The notes below the pieces were generated by a model. The model did not search any database and was not told the origin of the DNA. It worked only from the letters and a program-made list of their open reading frames with translations. From NCBI RefSeq assembly GCF_000237085.1, contig NC_016627.1, forward strand, positions 3,844,118 through 3,908,117: DNA of 64,000 bases, given 5' to 3'. Shown here in pieces: positions 10,294-19,362 of the stretch (position 1 is the stretch's first letter; each line of letters starts with the position of its first letter). The position numbers and the translations under genes were made by a program. The stretch comes from Acetivibrio clariflavus DSM 19732 (GTDB taxonomy: Bacteria; Bacillota; Clostridia; Acetivibrionales; Acetivibrionaceae).

Positions 10294-11562
10294 TCAATAA
10301 ATCTCCATATCTCCTCCACACTCATTCATATACTTAACAAACTCAGGAAAAGTCACATTGATTGCTTCTGCTGAGTCTATAAGAGTTTCTCCTTCACTAT
10401 TTAATCCTGCAACAGCTAAAGCCATAACTATGCGATGATCATCATAGCCGTTAACTTTGCATCCCTTAAGTTTACTTTCACGTATAATCAGTCCGTCCTC
10501 TAATTCTTGAATATCTGCCCCCATTTTTCCAAGCTGTTCACACATAACATGTATTCTGTCGGTTTCCTTTAGCCTTGCTTGAGGAACATTCAATAACCTT
10601 GTCTCGCCTTTGGCAAAGCATCCGGCAACTGCCATAGCTGGCAAAGCATCCGGAATAGCATTCATATCTATATCCCTTCCGCAAAGCCCATTTCCCTTAA
10701 TTATAATCTTATCTTTCAGTCTCGTTACTTTTGCCCCCATATCTTCCAGTATTGAGAAAACTGCTTTATCTCCTTGAGGATCTGTAACATCCAGATTTTC
10801 CAATATAAATTCTTCCCCCGATATGGCTGCTAAAACTGCAAAGAAAGTTGCAGATGAAAAGTCTCCGGGAATGGTAACGTCAAAGGATTTATACTTTTGA
10901 TTTCCTTTTATATAAAAAGACTTATACTGGTGGTTCTCATATTTTATACCTTGCTTATCCAACCACCAAGTTGTTATATCCACATAAGGTATTTCATTAA
11001 GACGAGTAACTACTATCTCAGTATCATTCTCAGCCATAGGAGAACTAATCAAAAGAGAAGAAAGAAATTGAGAAGTAACAGAATCCAAATCTGTTTTACC
11101 GCCTTTCAACTTCCCTCTGATCACAACTGGTGCAGTCCCATTGCTATTGGTTGAAAAAGCTTCAGCTCCAAGATTATTTATTGCCTTTATAAGAGGAGCC
11201 AGAGGTCTTCTCCGTACCTGATAATCGCCGGTAAAAATAGAATATCCTTCTCCAAGCGCAGCCAAGGTAACTCCAATTCTTAAAGTAGTACCGGAATTGC
11301 CGACATTTATAACATCGGAAGGAGTACAAGGACCTCCGCTAAAACCGTCTACAATAAAATTGTTATCAACAAAATCTATTTTTGCACCTAATGCTTTACA
11401 TACCTCAACTGCAGAAAGCGCATCATTCGAAATAAGTGGGTCTCGTATTATTGATTTACCTTCAGCAAGACTGGCTAAAAAAAGAGCTCTTATTGTATGA
11501 GATTTAGACCCTGGAATTCTTACTTTACCGCTTACTTTTGATTTTTTAACCTTTAATATCAT
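10294..11562 (-). CDS. aroA: 3-phosphoshikimate 1-carboxyvinyltransferase (EPSP synthase)
   Basis: This 422-residue protein joins shikimate-3-phosphate and phosphoenolpyruvate in aromatic amino acid synthesis. It has the N-terminal PGSKSHTIRALFLASLA motif, the NVGNSGTTLRI motif near residue 90, and the C-terminal DHRIVMALAVAGL motif. The GNSGTT sequence with Ser in place of the usual Ala is typical of class II-like enzymes. Translation starts at ATG 11562 behind AAAGGAG. It stands alone rather than in an aro operon, upstream of spo0A on the same strand with a ~180-bp gap. Confidence 0.95.
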   Translation of the reverse strand: MILKVKKSKVSGKVRIPGSKSHTIRALFLASLAEGKSIIRDPLISNDALSAVEVCKALGAKIDFVDNNFIVDGFSGGPCTPSDVINVGNSGTTLRIGVTLAALGEGYSIFTGDYQVRRRPLAPLIKAINNLGAEAFSTNSNGTAPVVIRGKLKGGKTDLDSVTSQFLSSLLISSPMAENDTEIVVTRLNEIPYVDITTWWLDKQGIKYENHQYKSFYIKGNQKYKSFDVTIPGDFSSATFFAVLAAISGEEFILENLDVTDPQGDKAVFSILEDMGAKVTRLKDKIIIKGNGLCGRDIDMNAIPDALPAMAVAGCFAKGETRLLNVPQARLKETDRIHVMCEQLGKMGADIQELEDGLIIRESKLKGCKVNGYDDHRIVMALAVAGLNSEGETLIDSAEAINVTFPEFVKYMNECGGDMEIY

Positions 11563-12045
11563 AAAATACTCCTTTCTACCATACTGCCTAAATTATACAA
11601 CCGAAATAATGGAATTAAGAAATCTTAAATCCTTAAAGTAAAAATTTTAATATGCCTGCTTTGATCAATATCAGCAAAATTTAACCTGTTGTTACATAAT
11701 CCTTTTCTATATATTAACATACAATTTTAAAATATAGAATAAAATAATTATTGTTTATCACTCCCAATTATTAAAGAAACATACTTTTAACCTTAACTCA
11801 TCAATATGTTTGTTATACTTTTTGCTTAAAGGTAGTGTGTATAAATACGGTATTTTGTATTATTATCAATATTTTTCAAAATGGTACTACAATTTGCAAT
11901 AAAATTGTGTTAGTATATATAATACATAATATCTTTAGTAATAGTGTTGATCTATCGCTGTTAATAAATGTCAACTCTATTAAAAACAATTTTGCATCAA
12001 AAATCAACATTTTTATACAAATTTATTATAATAAGGGAATTAATT
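11563..12045. other. Intergenic region aroA / response regulator
   Basis: About 480 bp of AT-rich DNA between divergent genes; apart from the candidate promoter at 11894-11923 I see no further feature. Confidence 0.5.
11894..11923 (+). promoter_or_regulatory. Candidate sigma-A promoter of the response regulator gene
   Basis: TTGCAA, 18-bp spacer, TATAAT, with a predicted leader of about 115 nt before ATG 12046. Confidence 0.55.
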
Positions 12046-12966
12046 ATGGATGGAACAATTTTACTTATAGACTATTCTGAATACGAAAGGGAAAAAATTA
12101 AAATTACCTTTGATAATTTCGGTGAATTTCAGTTTATTGAAGTAGAAAATATCAATAAATACAAACAAATCAGCGAGAATTTACCTGATTTGTCTCTTAT
12201 AATTATTGACATTTCATTTCCTTCTGAGAGAGAAGGTTTTGAAGTTATTTCTTCACTTAGGAAAAACTCTTCAACAGCTAATACGCCCATCATAATTGTA
12301 ACTAAATCTGACAATATACAATATAAAGATCATGCACTTAAATTCAATGTTAGTGACTTCATTATCAAGCCTTATCCGCCTAAGCGTTTGGAAAATTCGA
12401 TAAAAAGCACTTTAAAAATAGATAATAAATTTAGATATAATTTGGGCAGTGTCAATGTTATTACTATGTCAGTGGAAGATTATATTGCTAAAGAATTTAA
12501 GATAGCTTCAAGAGCAAACCAAAGCCTGTCAATAGTATTTATAACCCATATAGATATAAATAAACCGTCTTCTGAAGACCCTAGGATAATATCTTCAGAA
12601 CAGAAATCACAAATATATAATATGGCAATTGAAAAAGTAAAATCGGCATCAAGGTCTACCGATACCGTTATTTTCAATGATGATAAAGATATATTGGTGA
12701 TACTGCCCTTCACAAACTCGCAGGGGGCTGAAATAGTTGTAAACAAAATAAACGACAATTTAGTTCAAGGTTTAAAAGCACTAAATGTACCTTCCGATTA
12801 CTTTTACATTGTTTATACAACTTTTCCTCAGGACGGTAAGAATTTCCAAGCCGTTATGGAAAAGGCATTAAAAAAAGTCGAAGATAAAATTATGCTTGAA
12901 AAAATAACCAATATAAGCTTAAATAAACTTGATCATGCAAGGAAAACCTATCGTAAGTTTAACTAG
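12046..12966 (+). CDS. Response regulator with receiver domain and degenerate GGDEF-like domain
   Basis: The 306-residue protein begins MDGTILLIDYSEYE; ATG 12046 has an AAGGGA site, while the longer ORF upstream does not. Residues 1-125 form a receiver domain with Asp near 53 (IIIDISFPSE) and the conserved Lys in FIIKPYPP. The C-terminal half has the length and hydrophobic pattern of a GGDEF fold (LSIVFITHIDINKP..., DILVILPFT) but lacks the GG[D/E]EF active-site signature: the corresponding place reads NDDKDILV. It therefore probably cannot make c-di-GMP and may bind a ligand or partner. It is a single gene with no histidine kinase beside it. Confidence 0.75.
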   Translation: MDGTILLIDYSEYEREKIKITFDNFGEFQFIEVENINKYKQISENLPDLSLIIIDISFPSEREGFEVISSLRKNSSTANTPIIIVTKSDNIQYKDHALKFNVSDFIIKPYPPKRLENSIKSTLKIDNKFRYNLGSVNVITMSVEDYIAKEFKIASRANQSLSIVFITHIDINKPSSEDPRIISSEQKSQIYNMAIEKVKSASRSTDTVIFNDDKDILVILPFTNSQGAEIVVNKINDNLVQGLKALNVPSDYFYIVYTTFPQDGKNFQAVMEKALKKVEDKIMLEKITNISLNKLDHARKTYRKFN

Positions 12967-13023
12967 TAACTTATATCGGTTATATTTTTGCCTTCAAATA
13001 TTACAACTTTTATAATAGCTTTT

Positions 13024-14160
13024 TTACACCTTTGGAGGCGGTGGACCATAAAACTGATAGTAGTTACATTGTATTCTGCCATTATAGAGTTTTCTCTTTT
13101 TATTTGCTTTTTTACCAAAGAGTTTTTCAAATCCCTGATGGGAAGTTAAAATATAATATGACCAGGTATCCAACGAACTAAATACATTTCCCATTTCCCT
13201 GTACAGTTTTTCAATCTCCTTCATTTGTCCCAGACGTTCACCGTATGGAGGATTACATATTATAAAACCGTATTTTTCTTTAGAACGTATCTCAGACATG
13301 GGCATCCTTTGAATATGTATATATTTATCCACGCCTGCCTTCTTAGCATGATATCTTGCAAGTCTTACAGCATCTTCGCTTATATCGGTTCCATGGATCT
13401 TAAGCTTTCTATCAAAATTTATCATTTCACGTGCTTCTTTTCTGGCCTCTGCCCAAAGTGCTTTCGGAATATTTGGCCATTTTTCAGAATCAAATTCCCT
13501 TTGTAGTCCCGGTGCCATATCCAGGCCAATCATTGCTGCTTCAATAGGAATTGTACCCGAACCACAAAAAGGGTCAAATAAAGCCCGGTCATTTTTCCAC
13601 CTGCTAATAAGAATTAGCGCACTAGCCAGGGTCTCCTTCAAAGGTGCGCCTCCCACAAGCTCTCTATATCCTCTTTTGTGAAGCCCTGCCCCACTCGTAT
13701 CAATAGTTAATGTTGCCATATCTTTTAGTAATGCCACTTCAATCCTGTAACGAGGTCCCGTTTCTTTAAACCATTGGCATTTATACTTTTGCTTAAGCCT
13801 TTCAACTATAGCTTTTTTTACAATAGCTTGGCAGTCAGGAACACTATAAAGCTTTGAATCGACTGACTTACCCTCCACTGGGAACTCTCCGTCTTCAGGT
13901 ATCCACTGTTCCCAGGGCAGTGCCTTTGTCTTTTCAAACAATTCTTCAAAGGACAGAGCTTTAAATTCCCCCATTTTCAACAGCACACGGTCTGCTGTCC
14001 TGAGCCATAAATTTGTCCTGCATATAGCACTTTCATCACCGGAAAAAGTCACTTTTCCATTCTCTACATGTTGATCATCATAACCTAAATTTTTTAGCTC
14101 TCTACTTACAACCGCTTCTATTCCGAAGGCAGCTGTAGCAATTAAATGTATTTTTCCCAT
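13024..14160 (-). CDS. THUMP-domain class I SAM-dependent rRNA methyltransferase (RlmL/YpsC-like)
   Basis: The 378-residue protein starts MGKIHLIATAAFGIEAVVSREL. A THUMP RNA-binding domain occupies roughly residues 45-155. The UPF0020 methyltransferase domain follows, with FDPFCGSGTIPIEAA near 195-210 (SAM loop) and the catalytic motif IICNPPYGERL near 300. Relatives methylate N2 of a guanine in 23S rRNA. The ORF extends to a TTG at 14175, but ATG 14160 lies eight bases after GAGG and matches the family start. The rRNA position modified is not determinable here. Confidence 0.92.
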   Translation of the reverse strand: MGKIHLIATAAFGIEAVVSRELKNLGYDDQHVENGKVTFSGDESAICRTNLWLRTADRVLLKMGEFKALSFEELFEKTKALPWEQWIPEDGEFPVEGKSVDSKLYSVPDCQAIVKKAIVERLKQKYKCQWFKETGPRYRIEVALLKDMATLTIDTSGAGLHKRGYRELVGGAPLKETLASALILISRWKNDRALFDPFCGSGTIPIEAAMIGLDMAPGLQREFDSEKWPNIPKALWAEARKEAREMINFDRKLKIHGTDISEDAVRLARYHAKKAGVDKYIHIQRMPMSEIRSKEKYGFIICNPPYGERLGQMKEIEKLYREMGNVFSSLDTWSYYILTSHQGFEKLFGKKANKKRKLYNGRIQCNYYQFYGPPPPKV

Positions 14161-14391
14161 ACAATCATACCTCAATCTGTTTGCAACTTATATCGAGCAG
14201 TTTTTATTATATCTTTTGTGAGTAATAACATCAATAAGTTAAAAAAATTAATGCAGCCTGGACTGTATTATTTCGTTTTCATAAAGTAAAGTTTTATCTT
14301 TTTGAAATATCAACTGGTTATTCGAATATTTTTTACATCATGAATAAATTTAGGTTTTCCTCATTTATTGATTTTTCAAACTGAACAACAA

Positions 14392-14736
14392 TTAGTTTTT
14401 GCAACTATCATCTACAGTAATACCAGTTGTTAAGCTCATATCTGTGCATTCATCCTTCGTTACCTGAAGTATTTCGTTTATAGATGCTCCTCCACACAGA
14501 ACTCTTATCATTTCATCTATTGCTTCTAATTCTTTTTTATTTTGAGAATATTTTTTAATTATCCTTTTGACTCCGTTAAATAATCTACTCTCATCATTTG
14601 CATTAATTTCATCTTTCAATATTTGTGAAAAAACTTCCGGTAAATTACACATATTCCTTTCCATATCCTCAAGCTCTTTTATTGTTTCTATAATGTCGCT
14701 ATAAATATTGGTATCTATGACAATTCCTCCTTTCAT
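14392..14736 (-). CDS. Small protein of unknown function
   Basis: I do not recognise this ~114-residue acidic, helical protein, which has no signal peptide or membrane segment. Its start is odd: a strong AAAGGAGG lies inside the reading frame just after ATG 14736, and no ATG, GTG or TTG follows at the right distance in frame. Either ATG 14736 is used without an upstream site or a rare start (ATT or ATA) is used. The C-terminus carries several acidic residues and two cysteines. It is divergent from the riboswitch-controlled gene and could be a small regulator, but there is no evidence for a function. Confidence 0.5.
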   Translation of the reverse strand: MKGGIVIDTNIYSDIIETIKELEDMERNMCNLPEVFSQILKDEINANDESRLFNGVKRIIKKYSQNKKELEAIDEMIRVLCGGASINEILQVTKDECTDMSLTTGITVDDSCKN

Positions 14737-15003
14737 AATTTGCAAAAATATAAGACCTATGCCAGATATTTTTCGTCAAATTAATTTATCCACTTTTAAG
14801 TAAATACGATAAAACTTCAGAAACCACATCTTGGATTTTTCATATTGCTTCTTATAACAAAAATTAACCTAATTTTTATCTATAGCATTCCTATAATCTT
14901 ATTATTTGCTGTAATATCAATGATTATTATCTTGTATATTTTTAGGCAAAAATTACAACAATTCTTTTTCAATAACTTAATTTACATAATTTTAGCAAAC
15001 TCA

Positions 15004-15032
15004 TTGAATATATTTTATTTTTGTGATATAAT
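15004..15032 (+). promoter_or_regulatory. Sigma-A promoter of the riboswitch/transglutaminase unit
   Basis: TTGAAT, 17-bp spacer, TATAAT. Transcription would start near 15039, about 30 nt ahead of the first c-di-GMP aptamer. Confidence 0.8.
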
Positions 15033-15067
15033 AAGTTTAGACAATTTAATAGATCTAACTTGTAAAA

Positions 15068-15139
15068 GGCAAATCTATCGAAAGGTAGAGACGCAAAGCT
15101 ACGGGTCTACGGTCATATGACTATGACAGCCGGGTTGCC
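15068..15139 (+). promoter_or_regulatory. Cyclic di-GMP-I (GEMM) riboswitch, copy 1
   Basis: The aptamer shows the GEMM-I hallmarks: closing pairing GGCAA/TTGCC, the GACGCAAAGCTAC stretch with the conserved A-rich internal sequence, and the GACAGCCGGGTTGCC 3' side. It is followed by a terminator, so it probably acts by transcription control. A direct repeat GTGCTCTTA (15157-15165 and 15167-15175) between aptamer and terminator could supply competing pairings. Confidence 0.9.
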
Positions 15140-15168
15140 AAGTGTTTAAGAGAGTAGTGCTCTTAAGT

Positions 15169-15201
15169 GCTCTTATTGGTAATCCCAATAAGAGCTTTTT
15201 T
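15169..15201 (+). terminator. Riboswitch-associated terminator
   Basis: GCTCTTATTGG / CCAATAAGAGC stem followed by six T, between the two aptamers and before the gene. Confidence 0.9.
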
Positions 15202-15239
15202 GCTAATATATATCTGAACTCAAAAACCCTTTCGATACT

Positions 15240-15312
15240 GGCAAACCCAATGAAAATTGGGGACGCAAAACTACAGGTCTAAGGTATTCAATACTATGAC
15301 GGCTGAGTTGCC
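15240..15312 (+). promoter_or_regulatory. Cyclic di-GMP-I (GEMM) riboswitch, copy 2
   Basis: A second aptamer has the same features (GGCAA ... GGGGACGCAAAACTACAGG ... GACGGCTGAGTTGCC). It ends only six bases before the GGGAGG ribosome site at 15319-15324, and no terminator lies in between, so it may act on translation. Confidence 0.88.
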
Positions 15313-15331
15313 GAAAAAGGGAGGAATTAAT

Positions 15332-16174
15332 ATGAAAAAAACTACGCTCTACTTCTTTGTACTAGCCATTGTCATCACCTTTTGTTTTACTCCTGTTCAA
15401 GCATCAAGTGCTCAGACAACAAGTTCTATCATTTCCAATGGTGTAGTCCTTTATAAGCCACCTCAATCTGTCGACGGAAAAGTTGTTGTTGCCGGAAATA
15501 CGTCAAAGGATAAAATTAAAGTAATTGTTTCAAAAGATGATGTTTCAACCTGGTATGATGTAAACTTAGTTAATGGTACATATAATGAAGAAATATGGCT
15601 TATCGACGGTAAAGGTAAATATAAGATTTCTGTTGTTGTTCATGAATATGATAGAGTCTATTCTTACGGACCTATTGTTGAAGTAAATAACACTATTGAT
15701 GTTAACAGATTTCTTGTACCATCCAAACACGTTGAAAGTAATAATGAAGAAATAATTGAACTGGCAAAAAAAATCACACAAAATCTGACAACATCTAAAG
15801 AAAAAGCAAAAGCCATTTACGATTGGGTAGCGCAAAACATTGAATATGATTACGATAAATATTTAAAGCAACTAAACAATAACTTTGATAATGAATACGG
15901 TGCTTTAAATACCTTAAGAACCGGAAAAGGTGTTTGTTATGACTATTCAACACTTGTAGCCGCTTTAGGAAGAGCGGTTGGACTTCAGGTAAAAGTCATC
16001 AAGGGCAATTTTGTTAATCCATACCGAAATGAACTTCACGCATGGAATGAAATATATATACCGGAAGAAAACCGCTGGATAAACGTTGATGCAACGTTTG
16101 CATATAGTTTGGGAACTAATTATTTTGATAATTCCGACTTTTATAAAGATCATGAAAAAATATCCGAATATTAG
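15332..16174 (+). CDS. Exported transglutaminase-like (cysteine protease fold) protein under c-di-GMP riboswitches
   Basis: The 280-residue protein starts at ATG 15332 behind GGGAGG; the longer ORF upstream runs through the riboswitch and is not real. Residues 1-26 are a signal peptide (MKKTTLYFFVLAIVITF, cleavage near VQASS). Residues ~35-130 look like a beta-sandwich domain. The C-terminal part is a transglutaminase-like domain: KAKAIYDWVAQNIEYD, Cys near 200 in GKGVCYDYS, His near 235 in LHAWNEI and Asp near 252 in INVDATF give the Cys-His-Asp triad. Such bacterial domains act as proteases or peptide crosslinkers at the surface; the substrate is unknown. It faces the scaffoldin cluster convergently. 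Confidence 0.88.
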   Translation: MKKTTLYFFVLAIVITFCFTPVQASSAQTTSSIISNGVVLYKPPQSVDGKVVVAGNTSKDKIKVIVSKDDVSTWYDVNLVNGTYNEEIWLIDGKGKYKISVVVHEYDRVYSYGPIVEVNNTIDVNRFLVPSKHVESNNEEIIELAKKITQNLTTSKEKAKAIYDWVAQNIEYDYDKYLKQLNNNFDNEYGALNTLRTGKGVCYDYSTLVAALGRAVGLQVKVIKGNFVNPYRNELHAWNEIYIPEENRWINVDATFAYSLGTNYFDNSDFYKDHEKISEY

Positions 16175-16187
16175 CCAATAAATAATA

Positions 16188-16232
16188 TTAAAGCTGCCTT
16201 GCTAAACTAACCAAGGCAGCTTCTATTTTTTA
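16188..16232. terminator. Bidirectional terminator between the transglutaminase gene and scaD
   Basis: GCTGCCTTG / CAAGGCAGC stem with T-rich right and A-rich left flanks between two convergent stop codons. Confidence 0.85.
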
Positions 16233-16234
16233 TT

Positions 16235-18733
16235 TTACTTTATTAATACTTCTTCTCCATTGGAGTCTATATAATACTTATGATCTAAAGCACCCTCTGC
16301 AATATCTTTATATGCCCAATAGTTTTCTGGTACATCAGAGAAGAACAATTTTGCTCCGTTTAACGGACCTCTATTTAAAGCTCTGTTTATCATTACAACA
16401 CATTCATCTCGTTTAATTTTATTCTCAGGTCTAAAGGTCTTGTCCGAATATCCATTTACATATTTTAAATTAGCCAATTCCAATATATAATTTTTAGCCC
16501 AATGATTATCTATATCAGTAAAATTATTACTTAATTTACTGCTAGGCTTAAGATTAAGCAGCTTATAAACAACAGTAGCAAACTCTCCTCTTTTTATTGT
16601 ATCATCAGGCCTAAATGTGCCATCAGGATAACCTGTAAACAACCCTGCTTTAGTAACAATTTCAATAGGCTGTTTTGCCCAATGATTATTAGTTACATCC
16701 GGAAAGTTAATGTTATTGCTGTTTGTTAACGAAGAAGTATTAACAAATTTTGCAATTATAGCAGCAGCTTCCGCTCTTGTTATTTCTTTTTGAGGTCTAA
16801 AGCAGCCATCAGTATATCCTTGAAGATATGCTTTATGCTCTCCTATTTTTGCACCTGCCGGTATAGTAGTTGCAGGCTCAATTACTGTCCTGGCAGGAGT
16901 CGGTGTTCTTGTTGCCGGTGTCTTTGTAGGTGTAGGGCTTGGAGTTTTTGTAGGTGTTGGAGTTTTTGTAGGTGTTGGAGTTTTTGTAGGTGTTACATAA
17001 TTAAGTCTAAGTAACCCGTCCGTCAAAGTAACCGGTATTGCTTTCAAACTAGTATCGCCAAAGTTTGCTTTATTTATTTCCACTGTAGTTGTAGTACGAT
17101 TGGATGTTATCACTTTGAACTTAATGTTTGCAAATATACCATCAGTTCTAATATATTCATATCTTAATGTATCATCTAAAAATAGAAGTTTTATAACTCC
17201 ATCCTTTTCCTTGTGTGCAGCAAAGTTTATTTTCGGATTAGTAATAATGTTTCCTGCTGTTACCTCTATAAATTTAAGCTTTTTAGCATCATAATTAATA
17301 GTGATATCAGCTGTAGTTATACCTCTGGAAGGTACATTCCTTAATCTTACAGGAATTATTATTTCTTGGTCATATGCAGCGTAATCTGAATCAATTCTGA
17401 CTTCAAACCCAGTTGACGTTGCTGTTGGTGTTACTTTTGGAGTTGCTGTTGGTGTTGGTGTCACTGTCGGTGTTGCTTTTGATACTTTAATGATTTTTGG
17501 TTGGATAACAGAATAACCTGATTTTATGACGTTATTGTTCCAATCAACCAGCATTGTTCCTGTTATGGCATTTGGCATACTGTTTGTGTTTTCAAAATAA
17601 ACATAAGCGTTTCCTTCTTTTATTGCTTTAAATCCCACTACAGCTAATGTTCCACTGCTTTCAGCTTTTCCGCTCTTTCTGTACTCTTCCAAATTAAGAT
17701 AGGTTTTGCCAAAATTCAAAATACCTTTCTCTAAATCATGATTAACCTTTTCCAAAGGTATGTATTTATTATTTTGGAGTATATTGCCATTCGTAGGGAA
17801 TGTATAGTTCCTATAAGGATTACCTGTATTCGGATCTACTGGCACTAATATATTTGGGTCATATTCTATATTTATTTGATATCCGGCAAAATTGTCTATA
17901 TCTTTGATACTTATAGTGGCTTTTATTATATCACCTACGACAACCATATCTTTATTAAAATCAATTGATATGTAGCCATTCTTTGGAGTTTTCGTAGGAG
18001 TTATTGTAGGTGTTGGTGTTACTGTAGGTGTTGGTGTAGGTGTTGGTGTCTCTGTTCTATTCGGTGTAGGAGAAGAAACATTTGTTGGAGTAGATGTACT
18101 TGTGGGCGTTGGTGTATTTACTAAAGTAGGAGTAGGTGTTGAAGGAACAACAACCTTGATGCTTGGAGGTTGCTTCACTTCATATCCTGACAGTGTCTTT
18201 CCATCCCAATCATATAAACTGGTACCTTTTATGCCGTTTGGCATACTTTTAGTGTCTTGAAAATGAATAGTAGTATCCTTTGCTTTGATAACTTTAAAAC
18301 CTATAATAGCAACCGATCCTGTATTTTCATCAATTCCTTTTTCCCTATAAGCCTCAAGGTTCAAATATGATTTACTTATATTAATTATTCCATTTTTTAA
18401 ATCATTTGTTGCTTGAGCAAAGCTAATAAACTCAGAATTATTTAACAGCTCACCTGCTAACGGTAATGTCGAATTATTATAAGGTTTCCCTGATATTGGA
18501 TCGACCGCTTGCAATACTTCCGGGTCAAATTTGATATTAACTTGGAGTCCGGAAAATTTAGGTATATTGTTTATCTTTATTGTAGCAGTTATTATGTCAT
18601 TTACCTCAACAGTTGTTTTGTTTAGCTCCATTTCGATAAACGAGTCACTACTTGCACTTGCTTGCGAAAAGATTTGAAAATACATTGTTGTCAATAATAT
18701 AAAAATGATAGCTACACTCGTTGCTTTCTTCAT
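16235..18733 (-). CDS. scaD: Anchoring scaffoldin ScaD: two type-II cohesins, one type-I cohesin, three SLH modules
   Basis: The 832-residue secreted protein has a signal peptide (~1-28), a type-II cohesin (~31-175), a Thr/Pro linker, a second type-II cohesin (~253-400), a linker, a type-I-like cohesin beginning FEVRIDSDYAA (~443-580), a TP linker and three SLH modules (~630-832). The SLH modules should hold it on the cell wall. The type-II cohesins should bind the X-dockerin of ScaA, and the type-I cohesin can take a dockerin-bearing enzyme directly or a ScaB-type dockerin. It is the last gene of the cluster and seems to have its own promoter about 480 bp upstream. ATG 18733 follows GGAGGT. 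Confidence 0.93.
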   Translation of the reverse strand: MKKATSVAIIFILLTTMYFQIFSQASASSDSFIEMELNKTTVEVNDIITATIKINNIPKFSGLQVNIKFDPEVLQAVDPISGKPYNNSTLPLAGELLNNSEFISFAQATNDLKNGIINISKSYLNLEAYREKGIDENTGSVAIIGFKVIKAKDTTIHFQDTKSMPNGIKGTSLYDWDGKTLSGYEVKQPPSIKVVVPSTPTPTLVNTPTPTSTSTPTNVSSPTPNRTETPTPTPTPTVTPTPTITPTKTPKNGYISIDFNKDMVVVGDIIKATISIKDIDNFAGYQINIEYDPNILVPVDPNTGNPYRNYTFPTNGNILQNNKYIPLEKVNHDLEKGILNFGKTYLNLEEYRKSGKAESSGTLAVVGFKAIKEGNAYVYFENTNSMPNAITGTMLVDWNNNVIKSGYSVIQPKIIKVSKATPTVTPTPTATPKVTPTATSTGFEVRIDSDYAAYDQEIIIPVRLRNVPSRGITTADITINYDAKKLKFIEVTAGNIITNPKINFAAHKEKDGVIKLLFLDDTLRYEYIRTDGIFANIKFKVITSNRTTTTVEINKANFGDTSLKAIPVTLTDGLLRLNYVTPTKTPTPTKTPTPTKTPSPTPTKTPATRTPTPARTVIEPATTIPAGAKIGEHKAYLQGYTDGCFRPQKEITRAEAAAIIAKFVNTSSLTNSNNINFPDVTNNHWAKQPIEIVTKAGLFTGYPDGTFRPDDTIKRGEFATVVYKLLNLKPSSKLSNNFTDIDNHWAKNYILELANLKYVNGYSDKTFRPENKIKRDECVVMINRALNRGPLNGAKLFFSDVPENYWAYKDIAEGALDHKYYIDSNGEEVLIK

Positions 18734-19213
18734 TATTAATACCTCCTACTAAAAATTTAAATATATAAATAATTAATTATTTCAATATTTATTAAATTAA
18801 TTAACATTTAAAAAAGCAGAAACAAAGCGAAACAATTGTATGATTCAATGTGTTTAACTCATATCCATTCCTCAATAAAAGCTCTGAGTTTAATATAAAA
18901 AGTACACGATCTCTTGAAAAAACTCAGTTATATTGCTTTTAGAAAAACATATAAACTGTCACTTAGTTTCTAGCCCCTTCTTAATGCTGCTTTGATTTTA
19001 AATTTGCTTTTATATTTTATTTAATATTCTTTGAGGAGTAAAAAGAATTTTTAGACAGGGCTTATAAACCGGGAACAGGCATAACAACATCTCTTTTATA
19101 TACATTATTACGCCTAAAGCTAAGTACATAGATTCGAACATAATACATCTTATAGGATATACCTCTAATCTAAAAAACTCCCCATAAATCAAATCATATT
19201 TCCTTATAATGTT
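18734..19213 (-). other. Long leader region of scaD
   Basis: About 470 nt would lie between the predicted transcription start and the scaD ATG. It contains an imperfect hairpin with arms CTGAGTTT/AAACTCAG around 18880-18935. I recognise no known riboswitch and no convincing ORF. Confidence 0.45.
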
Positions 19214-19242
19214 ATTATATATCAAAACTATTTTTGTTTCAA
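19214..19242 (-). promoter_or_regulatory. Sigma-A promoter upstream of scaD
   Basis: On the minus strand: TTGAAA, 17-bp spacer, TATAAT. It lies between the scaC terminator and scaD, so scaD can be expressed apart from scaA-C. Confidence 0.75.
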
Positions 19243-19307
19243 GTAATAAAACCTCTGAGGTATTGATTGCTCAATTAAGCGTTTCACATATTTATGTGTT
19301 ATTTGTA

Positions 19308-19346
19308 CAAAAAATCCTTACCTATTTTTAATAAATAGGTAAGGAT
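19308..19346 (-). terminator. Terminator of scaC
   Basis: AAATCCTTACCTATTT / AAATAGGTAAGGATTT stem with A/T flanks, 17 bp after the scaC stop. Confidence 0.88.
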
Positions 19347-19362
19347 TTTGATTCATTAATCA

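Noticed and set aside
14845-15120. 91-codon ORF upstream of the riboswitch
   Set aside because: It has no ribosome site, overlaps the promoter and runs through the first aptamer.
15257-15331. N-terminal extension of the transglutaminase-like protein
   Set aside because: It would be coded inside the second aptamer; ATG 15332 has the GGGAGG site and starts a proper signal peptide.
19010-19225. 71-codon minus-strand ORF between scaC and scaD
   Set aside because: It overlaps the scaD promoter and has no ribosome site or recognisable domain.
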